64,000 nucleotides of DNA from Streptomyces sp. NBC_00659 (lineage in GTDB: Bacteria > Actinomycetota > Actinomycetes > Streptomycetales > Streptomycetaceae), in NCBI RefSeq assembly GCF_036226925.1, contig NZ_CP109031.1, positions 4,588,001 through 4,652,000 on the forward strand, read 5' to 3'. Positions 32,825 through 42,142 of the stretch are shown one piece after another. The notes under the pieces are model-generated. The model had not been told where the DNA came from and did no database searches. It worked only from the letters and a program-made list of their open reading frames with translations. Made by a program: the position numbers and the translations under genes. The first letter of the stretch is position 1. Each line of letters begins with the position of its first letter.

Positions 32825-34036
32825 ATGACCGAGAGCTTCCGCCGTAGCGGCGAGTACCCCCAGGGCGACCACCACGGGTCCGCGTACCCGGAGCAGCAGT
32901 CGCACCCCTCCTCCCCCGTGAACCCCGAGTGGCCGCCACCCCCGGCGTACGACCCGGCCGCGCCCGTCCACGTCGAGCCGGGCACCACCGTGTGGCCCGG
33001 CTCCGGTCACGGCGGCAGCGGCGGGCACGGCGGCCACGCCCCGTACGCCGGGCACCCCGAGCCCGAGCCCGCCGGCACCACCGCCGTGTTCGCCACGGTG
33101 GGCGCCGGCCACCCCGAGCCCCCCGCCGACGCGACCTCCCGGCGGCGCGCCAAGGGTCCGTTCGCCCTGCTCGCCGCCGTGGCGATCGTCGCGGCGGCGA
33201 TCGGCGGCGGTACCGCGTACGCCTTCCAGGAGCTGACCGGCAACGGCACCGTCGCCACCTCCAGCACCACCAGCGCCAACGTCGTGCCCACCAGCCAGCG
33301 CGGCACGGTCTCCGGCGTCGCCAAGGCGGTCAGCCCGAGCATCGTCGAGATCAGCGCGACCTCGAACGCGGGCTCGTCCACCGGCTCGGGCGTGATCATC
33401 ACGACCGGCGGCGAGATCATCACCAACAACCACGTCGTCTCGGGCGCCTCCGCGATCAAGGTGCAGCTGAACAACGGCACGTCGTACGCCGCGAGCGTGG
33501 TCGGCACCGACAGCAAGAAGGACCTCGCGCTGATCAAGCTGGACAACGCGCCGTCCGATCTGAAGCCCGCGACGCTCGGCAACTCCGACGGCGTCCAGGT
33601 CGGCGACCAGGTCGTCGCGATCGGCTCCCCCGAGGGCCTGACCGGCACCGTCACCAGCGGCATCGTCTCCGCCCTCGACCGGGACGTGACCGTCTCCACC
33701 GACGAGAGCCAGAGCCAGCAGCAACAGCAGGGCGGCGGCAACGGCCAGTGGCCGTTCGAGTTCGGCGGCCGGCAGTTCAACGGCGACACCGGCTCCTCCA
33801 CCACGACGTACAAGGCCCTCCAGACCGACGCCTCGCTCAACCCGGGCAACTCCGGCGGCGCCCTCATCGACATGAACGGCAACATCGTCGGCATCAACTC
33901 CGCGATGTACTCGGCCGCTTCGGACTCCTCGTCGTCCTCGTCCAGCGCGGGCAGCGTCGGCCTCGGCTTCGCCATCCCGATCAACACCGTCAAGTCCGAC
34001 CTGGCCACGCTGCGGGCCGGCGGTTCCGACAGCTGA
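32825..34036 (+). CDS. HtrA/DegP-like membrane serine protease lacking PDZ
   Basis: 403-residue trypsin-like protease anchored by one membrane helix (about residues 105-125, FALLAAVAIVAAAIGGGTAY). The N-terminal cytoplasmic tail is His/Pro/Gly-rich. The catalytic triad is visible as His in TNNHVVSGA, Asp in KKDLALIKLD and Ser in NPGNSGGALID. Unlike classical HtrA, the protein stops about 60 residues after the protease core with no PDZ domain. A Gln/Ser-rich insert (SQSQQQQQGGG) lies in a loop. An alternative ATG at 32801 has the better-spaced GGGAG. It precedes a two-component system, suggesting an envelope-stress role. Confidence 0.88.
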   Translation: MTESFRRSGEYPQGDHHGSAYPEQQSHPSSPVNPEWPPPPAYDPAAPVHVEPGTTVWPGSGHGGSGGHGGHAPYAGHPEPEPAGTTAVFATVGAGHPEPPADATSRRRAKGPFALLAAVAIVAAAIGGGTAYAFQELTGNGTVATSSTTSANVVPTSQRGTVSGVAKAVSPSIVEISATSNAGSSTGSGVIITTGGEIITNNHVVSGASAIKVQLNNGTSYAASVVGTDSKKDLALIKLDNAPSDLKPATLGNSDGVQVGDQVVAIGSPEGLTGTVTSGIVSALDRDVTVSTDESQSQQQQQGGGNGQWPFEFGGRQFNGDTGSSTTTYKALQTDASLNPGNSGGALIDMNGNIVGINSAMYSAASDSSSSSSSAGSVGLGFAIPINTVKSDLATLRAGGSDS

Positions 34037-34050
34037 CCCCGGAGGTCGCC

Positions 34051-34230
34051 ATGATGATCAAGAGCGTCCAGCACACCGCGCCGGCCGCCGACCCGGCCGG
34101 ACTCGGCGTCGCCCTGGCGGTCGCCCGCGAACTGCACCCGCCCGTCCGGCGCGCCCCCGAACTGGCCCCCGCCGTGTCCCGGCCCGCCCAGCGCCGCACG
34201 TCCGGCCGCCGCCGTACCGTACGAAGCTGA
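34051..34230 (+). CDS. Small basic hypothetical protein
   Basis: 59-residue product starting [15 protein letters not shown], Ala/Pro/Arg-rich and ending [12 protein letters not shown]. It begins 14 bases after the protease stop with a GGAGG site at the right distance, so it is probably translated from the protease transcript. No domain or membrane segment recognised. Confidence 0.6.
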   Translation: MMIKSVQHTAPAADPAGLGVALAVARELHPPVRRAPELAPAVSRPAQRRTSGRRRTVRS

Positions 34231-34309
34231 TCCATTCCGGGACAGCCAGGAACGTGCGAGGCTGAAAACACCGGATCACACCCCATCCCACCCGAGGAAC
34301 CCGACGCCC

Positions 34310-35041
34310 ATGAGCTCCGCCGAAGGCGACCGTGACACCCAGCGCATCCTGATCGTCGACGACGAGCCGGCCGTGCGCGACGCACTCAAGCGCAGCCTCG
34401 CCTTCGAGGGGTACGACACCGAGGTCGCCGTCGACGGCGCGGACGCCCTGGAGAAGGCGACGGCCTACCAGCCCGACCTGGTCGTCCTCGACATCCAGAT
34501 GCCCCGTATGGACGGCCTCACCGCGGCCCGTCGGATGCGTGGCGCGGGCACCACCACGCCCATCCTCATGCTGACGGCCCGGGACACGGTCGGCGACCGG
34601 GTCACCGGGCTGGACGCCGGGGCGGACGACTATCTCGTCAAGCCCTTCGAGCTCGACGAACTCTTCGCCCGGATCCGCGCGTTGCTGCGGCGCAGCTCGT
34701 ACGCGGCGTCCGCGGGCGCGGTGGTCGAGGACGACGCGCTGGCCTTCGGCGACCTGCGCATGGACCTGTCGACGCGCGAGGTCACCCGTGCGGGGCGCCC
34801 GGTGGAGCTGACCCGCACCGAGTTCACCCTGCTGGAGATGTTCCTGGCCCACCCGCGCCAGGTCCTCACCCGCGAACAGATCCTGAAGGCCGTCTGGGGC
34901 TTCGACTTCGAGCCGTCGTCGAACTCCCTCGACGTCTACGTCATGTACCTGCGCCGCAAGACGGAGGCGGGCGGCGAGCCGCGCCTGGTCCACACGGTGC
35001 GGGGCGTGGGGTACGTGCTGCGGTCCGGTGGCGCGGAGTGA
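34310..35041 (+). CDS. OmpR/PhoB-type response regulator
   Basis: 243-residue response regulator. The receiver domain has the acidic pair in VDDEPAVR, phospho-acceptor Asp in VVLDIQMP, Thr in MLTARD and Lys in YLVKPF. The C-terminal winged helix has [20 protein letters not shown] and [19 protein letters not shown]. It is translationally coupled to the downstream kinase (TGATG). The protease and small protein upstream make an envelope-stress circuit plausible. Equivalent, from memory of order, to SCO4156. Confidence 0.93.
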   Translation: MSSAEGDRDTQRILIVDDEPAVRDALKRSLAFEGYDTEVAVDGADALEKATAYQPDLVVLDIQMPRMDGLTAARRMRGAGTTTPILMLTARDTVGDRVTGLDAGADDYLVKPFELDELFARIRALLRRSSYAASAGAVVEDDALAFGDLRMDLSTREVTRAGRPVELTRTEFTLLEMFLAHPRQVLTREQILKAVWGFDFEPSSNSLDVYVMYLRRKTEAGGEPRLVHTVRGVGYVLRSGGAE

Positions 35042-36471
35042 TGCGCAGATTCAGGTCGCTGCCCCTGCGTTCCCGGCTGGCCCTGCTGGTAGCCGCAGCC
35101 GTGGCGTTCGGCGTGGCGACGGTCTCGGTCACCTGCTGGTTCATCGTGCAGGGGAAGCTGTACGAGCAGGTCGACAACGATCTGCAGAGGGGCATGAGAG
35201 GCCCGCCGGGTGCGATCCTCAACGCCCTCAACTACTGCTCCGTGACCCCGGACAACACTGATTCCCCCTTCCGGAACAACTACGTCCAGGTGGTCAAGGA
35301 GAACGGAACCGCCTGCCTCGTCGACAACTCCGTCGGCAAGGTCAAGGTGACCCAGTCCGACAGGACGGCTATCAAGAGCGGCGAGCTCAACAAGTCCTAC
35401 TTCCGTGACGGCACCGACGAAGACGGCAACGCGGTGCGTGTGATGCTCAAGCCGCTGACCACCGCCACCGCCGATGGGCAGCCCGGCCCCAACGTGGGCC
35501 TCATGATCGCCGCCTCTCTGAAGAGCACCCAGTCCACGCTGAACGACCTGGCCCTGGTCCTGCTTCTCGTCTCCGGACTCGGAGTGGTCGGCGCCGGGGC
35601 TGCCGGGCTCTGGGTCGCGCGGGCCGGGCTTCGGCCGGTCGACGAACTCACCGACGCCGTGGAACACGTCGCCCGCACCGAGGACCTCACCATCCGCATC
35701 CCCGTGGACGAGGAGAGCGACGACGAGATCGCCCGGCTCTCCCGTTCCTTCAACTCGATGACCGCCTCCCTCGCCAGCTCCCGCGAGGTCCAGCAGCAGC
35801 TCATCGCCGACGCCGGACACGAACTGCGGACGCCGCTCACCTCCCTGCGGACGAACATCGAACTCCTCACCCGCAGCGAGGAGATCGGCCGCCCGATCCC
35901 CCCGGCGGACCGCAAGGCACTGCTCACCTCGGTGACCGCGCAGATGACCGAGCTGGCGGCGCTGATCGGCGACCTTCAGACGCTGTCGCGATCGGACGCG
36001 GGACACCCGGCCGACCGGGTGGAGGTCGTGGCACTCCAGGACACCGTGGAAGCGGCCCTGCGCAGGGCCCGGCTGCGCGGCCCGGAACTGACGATCACGG
36101 CCGACCTTCAGCCCTGGTACGTCCGGGCGGAGCCCTCCGCGCTGGAGCGGGCGATCGTGAACATCCTCGACAACGCGGTGAAGTTCAGCCCCGCGGGCGG
36201 AACGATCGACGTCCGGCTGAAGGGCGGCGAACTGACCGTGCGCGACCACGGCCCCGGCATCCCCAGCGAGGAACTCCCCCACGTCTTCGACCGCTTCTGG
36301 CGTTCCCCGGACGCGCGAGCCCTCCCCGGTTCGGGCCTCGGCCTGTCCATCGTGGCCCGAACCGTCCAGCAGTGCGGCGGCGAGGTGACGCTGAGTCCCG
36401 CGGAGGGCGGCGGCACGATCGCGGCCGTACGGCTTCCGGGGGCTCCGACAGCCCCGCCCGACACGCCCTGA
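35041..36471 (+). CDS. Sensor histidine kinase
   Basis: 476-residue membrane kinase paired with the preceding regulator. Two membrane helices (about 13-36 and 165-190) bracket an extracytoplasmic sensor of ~125 residues with two Cys (LNYCSVTPDN, NGTACLVDN). A HAMP linker, the phospho-accepting His in DAGHELRTPLTSL, then the ATPase N box NILDNAVKFSP, DHGPGIP and GSGLGLSIV follow. The ATG at 35041 overlaps the regulator stop by one base. A perfect terminator follows at 36486. Confidence 0.93.
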   Translation: MRRFRSLPLRSRLALLVAAAVAFGVATVSVTCWFIVQGKLYEQVDNDLQRGMRGPPGAILNALNYCSVTPDNTDSPFRNNYVQVVKENGTACLVDNSVGKVKVTQSDRTAIKSGELNKSYFRDGTDEDGNAVRVMLKPLTTATADGQPGPNVGLMIAASLKSTQSTLNDLALVLLLVSGLGVVGAGAAGLWVARAGLRPVDELTDAVEHVARTEDLTIRIPVDEESDDEIARLSRSFNSMTASLASSREVQQQLIADAGHELRTPLTSLRTNIELLTRSEEIGRPIPPADRKALLTSVTAQMTELAALIGDLQTLSRSDAGHPADRVEVVALQDTVEAALRRARLRGPELTITADLQPWYVRAEPSALERAIVNILDNAVKFSPAGGTIDVRLKGGELTVRDHGPGIPSEELPHVFDRFWRSPDARALPGSGLGLSIVARTVQQCGGEVTLSPAEGGGTIAAVRLPGAPTAPPDTP

Positions 36472-36485
36472 CCCGCTCTCCGGCG

Positions 36486-36525
36486 CGAGCGAGCCCCCAC
36501 CCGTCAGCGGGTGGGGGCTCGCTCG
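36486..36525. terminator. 17-bp-arm terminator after the two-component operon
   Basis: CGAGCGAGCCCCCACCC (36486-36502) and its perfect complement (36509-36525) with a GTCAGC loop. It is located between the convergent kinase and nucleotidase genes and could stop both. Confidence 0.9.
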
Positions 36526-36610
36526 TCATCGGTCGGCGTCCGGACCGGGCCGCTCCGGACCGGGCCGCTCCGGTCCGGCGGACGAGCGCCGGACCGGTCG
36601 GTGGTTCCGG

Positions 36611-38407
36611 CTACTTGACGATCGTGATCCGGTCCGCCGCGGGGACCGGGTACGGCGTCGCGGCCGAGGAGCTGGCCGTCAGGTAGGCACCCAGGGCCGC
36701 CAGGTCGTCGCCGCCGACACGGACGTTGCCGCCCTTGCCGAGCTCGGCGAAGCCGTCGCCGCCGCCCGCGAGGAAGGAGTTCATCGCGACGCGGTAGGTG
36801 GCGGCCGGGTCGATCGCGGTGCCGCCGAGCTTGACCGAGTCGGCCACGACCCGCGCCGCGCCGGTCTTGGTCAGGTCGAGGGTGTAGGTGAGGCCCTTGG
36901 AGATCTGGAGGATCTTCGGGGAGGCCTCGTTGGCGCCGCTGACCTGCTGCTGGAGCGCGGTGATCACCTGGGCGCCGGTGAGGTCGACCAGGTTGACGGT
37001 GTTGGCGAACGGCTGGACCGTGTACGCCTCTCCGTAGGTCACCACACCGTCTCCCTCACCGCTGCTCGCGGTGTAGGTGAGTCCGGCGCGGATGCCGCCC
37101 GGGTTCATCACCGCGAGGTCGGCCTCGGGGTCGACGGACTTGGCGTACGCGAGCTGCGCGTCGGCGATCAGGTCGCCGGCCTGGGACTCGGTGCCGGTGT
37201 TGGCGATGTCGCCCGCGATGTAGCCGAGGGGACGCGAGGCGACCGGCGCGGAGAGCGCCTTCCACTTGGTGACCAGCGACGTCATGTCGGCGGCCTTCGC
37301 GACATCACGGGTGACCACGTGGTTCGCGGACTTCACCGCCGTACGGGCGATGTCGCCGGTCCAGCGGTCGTACGTCAGGGTCGTGTCCGTGTACAGCCGG
37401 CCGAAGGAGGAGGCCGAGGTGACCATGCGGGGCCGGCCCGCCGGGTCGGGGATGGTGCACGCGTACGCCTGGTGGGTGTGGCCGGTGACCAGCGCGTCCA
37501 CGGCCGGCGTGACGTTCTTGGCGATGTCGACGATCGGCCCGGAGATGCCGTTCCCGGCACCGGGGCTGTCGCAGTCGTAGTTGTACGCCGTCGACGCGGG
37601 CGACCCGCCCTCGTGGATCAGCGCGACGATCGACTTCACACCCTGGCGCTGGAGCTCCTTGGCGTACTTGTTGATCGTCTCGACCTCGTCGCCGAACTTC
37701 AGGCCCTTGACGCCCTCGGCGGACACGATGTTCGGCGTGCCCTCCAGCGTGACGCCGATGAAGCCGACCTTGACGCCGTTCTTCTTCCACACCCAGTAGG
37801 GCTTGAGGATCGGCTTCCCGCTCTTCTCGTCGGTCACGTTCGCCGCGAGGTAGGGGAAGTCGGCGCCGGTGAACTTCTCGCCGCCGTAGCAGCCGTCCGT
37901 CGGGTGGCAGCCGCCCTTCTGGAGCCGGGCCAGTTCCTTGGCGCCCTCGTCGAACTCGTGGTTGCCGACCGAAGTGACGTCGAGGTCGAGGCCGTTGAGC
38001 GCCTCGATCGTCGGCTCGTCGTGGAAGAGGCCGGAGATCAGCGGGGAGGCACCGACCATGTCGCCGGCGGCCGCGGTGATCGAGTACGTGTTGCCCTTGC
38101 GGGCGTTGCGCAGATGCGTGGCCAGGTATTCGACACCACCCGCGTCGACGGTCTTCGTCGTACCGTCCGCCTGGAGCTCCGTGACCCGGCCCGAGGAACC
38201 GGTCGGCGGCTCCAGATTGCCGTGCAGGTCGTTGAAGGACAGCAGCTGGACGTCCTGGTAGCGGCCGCTGCCGTGGTGGTGCGACGGTGTCGGCTTGTCC
38301 TGGTGCGCACTCGCCGGGATCGCGGCGGCCAGCGCCCCCACGGTGGCGAGGCCGGCGGCGGCCGCGAGGAGTCGATGCGTGCGTCTGTACCGGATCGTGG
38401 GCGGCAT
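36611..38407 (-). CDS. Secreted 5'-nucleotidase/2',3'-cyclic phosphodiesterase
   Basis: 598-residue exported metallophosphoesterase of the UshA/YfkN class that releases phosphate from extracellular nucleotides. A signal peptide ending PASAHQ is at 1-32. The metal-binding motifs are LSFNDLHGNLEPP, GDMVGASPL, SVGNHEFDEG and TGHTHQAY. The C-terminal nucleotidase domain has NPGGIRAGL, TVQPFANTV and FLAGGGDGF. The ATG at 38407 has AGGGGGA upstream. It fits the phosphate-scavenging theme of the downstream pst/ppk block, though no PHO box was seen here. Confidence 0.93.
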   Translation of the reverse strand: MPPTIRYRRTHRLLAAAAGLATVGALAAAIPASAHQDKPTPSHHHGSGRYQDVQLLSFNDLHGNLEPPTGSSGRVTELQADGTTKTVDAGGVEYLATHLRNARKGNTYSITAAAGDMVGASPLISGLFHDEPTIEALNGLDLDVTSVGNHEFDEGAKELARLQKGGCHPTDGCYGGEKFTGADFPYLAANVTDEKSGKPILKPYWVWKKNGVKVGFIGVTLEGTPNIVSAEGVKGLKFGDEVETINKYAKELQRQGVKSIVALIHEGGSPASTAYNYDCDSPGAGNGISGPIVDIAKNVTPAVDALVTGHTHQAYACTIPDPAGRPRMVTSASSFGRLYTDTTLTYDRWTGDIARTAVKSANHVVTRDVAKAADMTSLVTKWKALSAPVASRPLGYIAGDIANTGTESQAGDLIADAQLAYAKSVDPEADLAVMNPGGIRAGLTYTASSGEGDGVVTYGEAYTVQPFANTVNLVDLTGAQVITALQQQVSGANEASPKILQISKGLTYTLDLTKTGAARVVADSVKLGGTAIDPAATYRVAMNSFLAGGGDGFAELGKGGNVRVGGDDLAALGAYLTASSSAATPYPVPAADRITIVK

Positions 38408-38454
38408 GGTTCCCCCTGGAGAACGGTGAAAGGCCGAAACTGTGTGCTGTGCTG

Positions 38455-38567
38455 GAGCCGAGCGGGTGGTGCGTGCCCTGCGCGTCGTGCGTGAGCCGAG
38501 CGGATGGTGCGTGCCTGCGCGTCGTGCGTGAGCCGAGCGGATGGTGCGTGCCATGGGTGCCGTGCGG
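38455..38567. repeat. Three tandem 37-38-bp repeats upstream of the nucleotidase
   Basis: Units start at 38455, 38493 and 38530, each beginning GAGCCGAGCGG(G/A)TGGTGCGTG. They lie 48 bases upstream of the nucleotidase start. The rest of the gap to mshD (38568-38866) shows no gene; a TACCCT hexamer seven bases before the mshD ATG may be its -10. Confidence 0.8.
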
Positions 38568-38866
38568 ACCGTGTGCGAGCTGATGAACGGCCGTAGCTTT
38601 GCACGCACTTTAGAATCAACGCGCGTAGCGCGAAAGGGGGTTACGGGTTACGGACTGATTGCCATCACCACACCGGAAGCCGACAACCACGTCACCGCAG
38701 CTCCCCGCCGCACCCTTCGTCTCTCTTCCGCGAACCAGGGAAGCCCGCTCCCGGCCTCCCCTGCCGAAGCGCGATCCACCCTCCCCGGCCGCCCCCTCCC
38801 GCCACGATCCGTGTCCGCGTCGCCCAACTCCTCGTCCCCCCATCGCCGAGCCGTACCCTCGTATCC

Positions 38867-39793
38867 ATGACCAGCGACGACGCGGCACCCTTCGCCCTCT
38901 CCCGCTCCATCGAGACCTACTCCGTGCTCTCCCCGGACCAGGCCGAGGACGTGCTCCAGCTGCTCGCGCAGGCCGCTCGGGCCGATGGACAGCAGGCCGT
39001 GTCCGAGCAGGGCCGCCTCCAGCTGAAGGGCGGGAGCCGTGAGGGCGTCCGGCATCTGCTGCTGACCGTCGGCGACGAACTGGTCGGCTACGCACAGCTG
39101 GAGGACACCGACCCGGTCGAGGCCCCTGCCGCCGAACTCGTCGTCCACCCGGCGCACCGGGGGCACGGCCACGGGCGGGCGCTCGGCTCGGCGATGCTCA
39201 ACGAGTCCGGGAAGCGGCTGCGGGTGTGGGCGCACGGCGGTCACTCCGCCGCCCGGCATCTCGCACAGGTCCTGGGCCTCACCCTCTTCCGAGAACTGCG
39301 CCAGATGCGCCGCCCGTTGGAGAACCTCGACCTGCCCGAGCCGAAACTGCCGGAGGGCGTGACCGTCCGGACCTTCGTACCGGGCCAGGACGACGCCGCC
39401 TGGCTCGCCGTGAACGCCGCCGCCTTCGCCCACCACCCCGAGCAAGGCTCCCTCACCCAGCGCGACCTGGACGACCGGACCGCCGAGCCGTGGTTCGACC
39501 CGGCCGGCTTCTTCCTCGCCTTCCGGGGCGAGGAACTCGTCGGCTTCCACTGGACCAAGGTGCACGCCGAGGAGGGGCTGGGCGAGGTGTACGTCCTCGG
39601 TGTGCGCCCCGGCGCCCAGGGCGGCGGGCTCGGCAAGGCCCTGACCACGATCGGACTGCGCCACCTCGCCGCGCAGACCCTGCCCACCGCGATGCTCTAC
39701 GTCGACGCCGACAACAAGGCGGCGGTCTCCGTCTACGAGCGTCTCGGCTTCATCACCCACGAGACGGATCTCATGTACCGCACGGAGTCCTGA
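38867..39793 (+). CDS. mshD: Mycothiol synthase
   Basis: 308-residue tandem GNAT enzyme that acetylates Cys-GlcN-Ins in the last step of mycothiol synthesis. Both GNAT halves are visible: VVHPAHRGHGHGRALGSAML (first acetyl-CoA loop) and VLGVRPGAQGGGLGKALTT (second), ending with VSVYERLGFITHETDLMYR. Full length for the family. The start is ATG 38867 with no ribosome site but a nearby TACCCT, so it may be leaderless. Monocistronic. Confidence 0.94.
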   Translation: MTSDDAAPFALSRSIETYSVLSPDQAEDVLQLLAQAARADGQQAVSEQGRLQLKGGSREGVRHLLLTVGDELVGYAQLEDTDPVEAPAAELVVHPAHRGHGHGRALGSAMLNESGKRLRVWAHGGHSAARHLAQVLGLTLFRELRQMRRPLENLDLPEPKLPEGVTVRTFVPGQDDAAWLAVNAAAFAHHPEQGSLTQRDLDDRTAEPWFDPAGFFLAFRGEELVGFHWTKVHAEEGLGEVYVLGVRPGAQGGGLGKALTTIGLRHLAAQTLPTAMLYVDADNKAAVSVYERLGFITHETDLMYRTES

Positions 39794-39863
39794 GCCCGCG
39801 GCGTGCGAGGGCCGTTCCGGAGTCCTGAGCCCGCGGCGTGCGAGGGCCCTCCGGAGGCCGAAG

Positions 39864-40565
39864 TCAGCGGCGGGCGAGGACGGTTGTCCGGCGTCGCCGC
39901 AGGGGTTCGCCCAGGGAGCGGGCCCCCGCCAGCACGACCACGACCAGGACGGCCGCCCATCGTCGGTGCGCGTCGTCCCAGTGCGGGTCGGACGGACCGA
40001 CGAAGAGCTCCCAGCGCGCGGGAAGCAGTACCGCGGCGGCGAAGAAGGCGCCCACCAGTCCGGCGGATATCGCGATCCCCGGTTCGGTGGCCCCCGAGTG
40101 CCGCACGGCGATGAGCCCGGAGGTCAGCGCGAGGGTCATGACAGCGGCCGCTTCCAGGGTGATCGCGCCCATCGGGGGCCGTCCCTCGACGGGTATGAGG
40201 AACAGCGCGGCCGTCCAGCACACCGCCATGAACGGTACGACGAGCACCAGCCGCAGCCCCGTCCGCACCGGGCGTCTGGTCGGCACCGTGGCCGTGGTGT
40301 GCCGGGCCGGGTCGTCGAACAGGAACGCCAGCCCCAGGCCGAAGGCGAGGGCGGCGGCCCGCAGCAGGTTGAGACACAGCCACGGGTCCGGTTCCTCGGA
40401 GACCGTCCGGGAGGATCCGGCCAGCACCAGCCCGAGGACGGCGCCTGTCATCACGGCCCACCGGGGCAGACCGCGCCACACCGGGCGGACCAGGGCGCGG
40501 GCCACGACGTGCGTGGGTGGGGGCCCGGCGGGTTTCGTGCGGCCCTCGGTGGAAGCCTCTGTCAT
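39864..40565 (-). CDS. Membrane protein, last gene of ECF/ABC operon
   Basis: 233-residue protein with about six hydrophobic helices (for example AVMTGAVLGLVLAG, LVVPFMAVCWTAALFL, WAAVLVVVVLAGA). No family was recognised; it may be an accessory membrane subunit of the adjacent ABC transporter. The ATG at 40565 begins five bases after the permease stop, using GAGGAGGAG as ribosome site. It ends the five-gene minus-strand operon that starts with the ECF sigma gene at 44446. Confidence 0.8.
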   Translation of the reverse strand: MTEASTEGRTKPAGPPPTHVVARALVRPVWRGLPRWAVMTGAVLGLVLAGSSRTVSEEPDPWLCLNLLRAAALAFGLGLAFLFDDPARHTTATVPTRRPVRTGLRLVLVVPFMAVCWTAALFLIPVEGRPPMGAITLEAAAVMTLALTSGLIAVRHSGATEPGIAISAGLVGAFFAAAVLLPARWELFVGPSDPHWDDAHRRWAAVLVVVVLAGARSLGEPLRRRRTTVLARR

Positions 40566-40570
40566 CGTCT

Positions 40571-42142
40571 TCACTCCTCCTCGCACGAGCCGCTCCCCGA
40601 GTCCGCCGCGATCCCCTTGCCTCCGGCCGGTACGCCGAGCAGCTCGGCCACCCGTGCCGTGGACGTCTTCGCGGACGTCAGTTCCGTCCAGTGCGCCTTG
40701 ACCTTCGCGGCGACGCTGTAGTGCGGCTTCTGAAGCAGCTCGCGCACCACGGTGGTCTGCTGGGCGGACATCGAGACAGGGCTCGTGGGGGCCAGCGCGA
40801 CCGCCGAGCCCTCGATGGTGTCGTCGAGGCGGACATCGCGCAGGGACTGCATCGGGTCCGGCTGGGTGCTCAGAGCCAGCCACATGATGGTCACCACGCG
40901 GGCGTCGCACATCTCTCCGGCGGTCTTCTCGGTGCCCGCGACCAGGACCGAGGCGACGCCGACCGCGAACTCGGGAAGGCGGTTGCCGCCCCAGCTCGTG
41001 CCGACGGTGACATGTCCGGGCGTGGTGGAGGGGGGAATCGCGGCATCGCTCTGAAGGCCGTAGCGGGCGTCGATCCTCTGGCGTACGGTCAGCCGCTCAC
41101 CTCCGGCGGAACCGCCCGCGCGGGACTGGATGCGGTCGACCGCCTCGGCCCAGTCGGCGGTGCGGCCGGTCCACTCCGGGAAGGCGCAGTACGTGGACCG
41201 TCCGTGCCGTACACAGGTCTGTTCCTTCTGCGGGCTCACGGACGCCTTGGTGCGGGCGGCGATCAGCGAGGCCGGCTCGTCCGGGGACTGCCCGGCCACG
41301 CCGACGGCCGTCGCGGCGAGGGCGAGAACGGTCACCGCCGTGATCAGCCTCGTCCGGCCGCCGCTCACCAGCAGGGCGACGCAGAACAGCAGAACCACGA
41401 GGCCCGTCAGATAGAGCGCGTGCCAGGCGGCCGGGCGGCCCAGCAGTTCGGAGGGGAAGGGGCCGGCTCCCTCTTCCACGACGACCGGTCCGAGCCAGCT
41501 CACCCAGTGCTTTCCCTGGGTGGCCGCGGAGACCAGGGTGGTGAGGACGAATCCGCCGATCACGAAGGGCGGGGCGACGAACCCGACCGGTATCACCCGG
41601 GCGAGCAGGACGCCGAGGACACCGGCCAGCAGGACCACCAGCGGGCCCACGACCAGCTCGGCGGGTGAACCGTGACCGACGGCGCCCGGCTTCAGCGCCG
41701 CCCAGGTGTACTGGAAGCCGACGACGAGCGCCGTGATCGCGCCGAGGGGCAGGACGGACAGCGCGTGTGCCGCCGTACGCCGCCAGTGCTCCATGGGCAG
41801 GATGTCGAAGTGCTGGTCGGTGGACTGTCGGCGGGACCGCAGCACGGCGCGGTTGACGCAGACGAACACGGCGACGGCCAGCAGCATGGGTGTCGGCTGG
41901 GTGGCCCTGTCGGTGTCCTGGAGGACCGGGAAGTCGTCCATGCCGTCGCCCCCGATGAACAACCTCCAGCCGGCAAAGCCGACATACAGCGCGAGGAAGA
42001 GGAGGACCGGGATCTGGAGCAGCAGTTCGTGTGCTTCGAAGCGGGCGAGTGCCAGGACCGCGGCCGGCCGGGACACCTGGACCTCGGCGGACGGCTCCAC
42101 CCCCGTGGGAGCCGTCCGCCTGACCGTGTCGGTGGTGCTCAT
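40571..42142 (-). CDS. ABC-2-type transporter permease
   Basis: 523-residue membrane protein with roughly seven hydrophobic segments in the first 300 residues (LLFLALYVGFAGWRLF, LVVLLAGVLGVLLARV and others). A ~200-residue C-terminal region contains a conserved CVRHGRSTYCAFPEW with paired Cys. It overlaps the ATPase gene by four bases (ATGA), so it is the transporter's membrane subunit. The transported substrate is unknown. Confidence 0.82.
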   Translation of the reverse strand: MSTTDTVRRTAPTGVEPSAEVQVSRPAAVLALARFEAHELLLQIPVLLFLALYVGFAGWRLFIGGDGMDDFPVLQDTDRATQPTPMLLAVAVFVCVNRAVLRSRRQSTDQHFDILPMEHWRRTAAHALSVLPLGAITALVVGFQYTWAALKPGAVGHGSPAELVVGPLVVLLAGVLGVLLARVIPVGFVAPPFVIGGFVLTTLVSAATQGKHWVSWLGPVVVEEGAGPFPSELLGRPAAWHALYLTGLVVLLFCVALLVSGGRTRLITAVTVLALAATAVGVAGQSPDEPASLIAARTKASVSPQKEQTCVRHGRSTYCAFPEWTGRTADWAEAVDRIQSRAGGSAGGERLTVRQRIDARYGLQSDAAIPPSTTPGHVTVGTSWGGNRLPEFAVGVASVLVAGTEKTAGEMCDARVVTIMWLALSTQPDPMQSLRDVRLDDTIEGSAVALAPTSPVSMSAQQTTVVRELLQKPHYSVAAKVKAHWTELTSAKTSTARVAELLGVPAGGKGIAADSGSGSCEEE

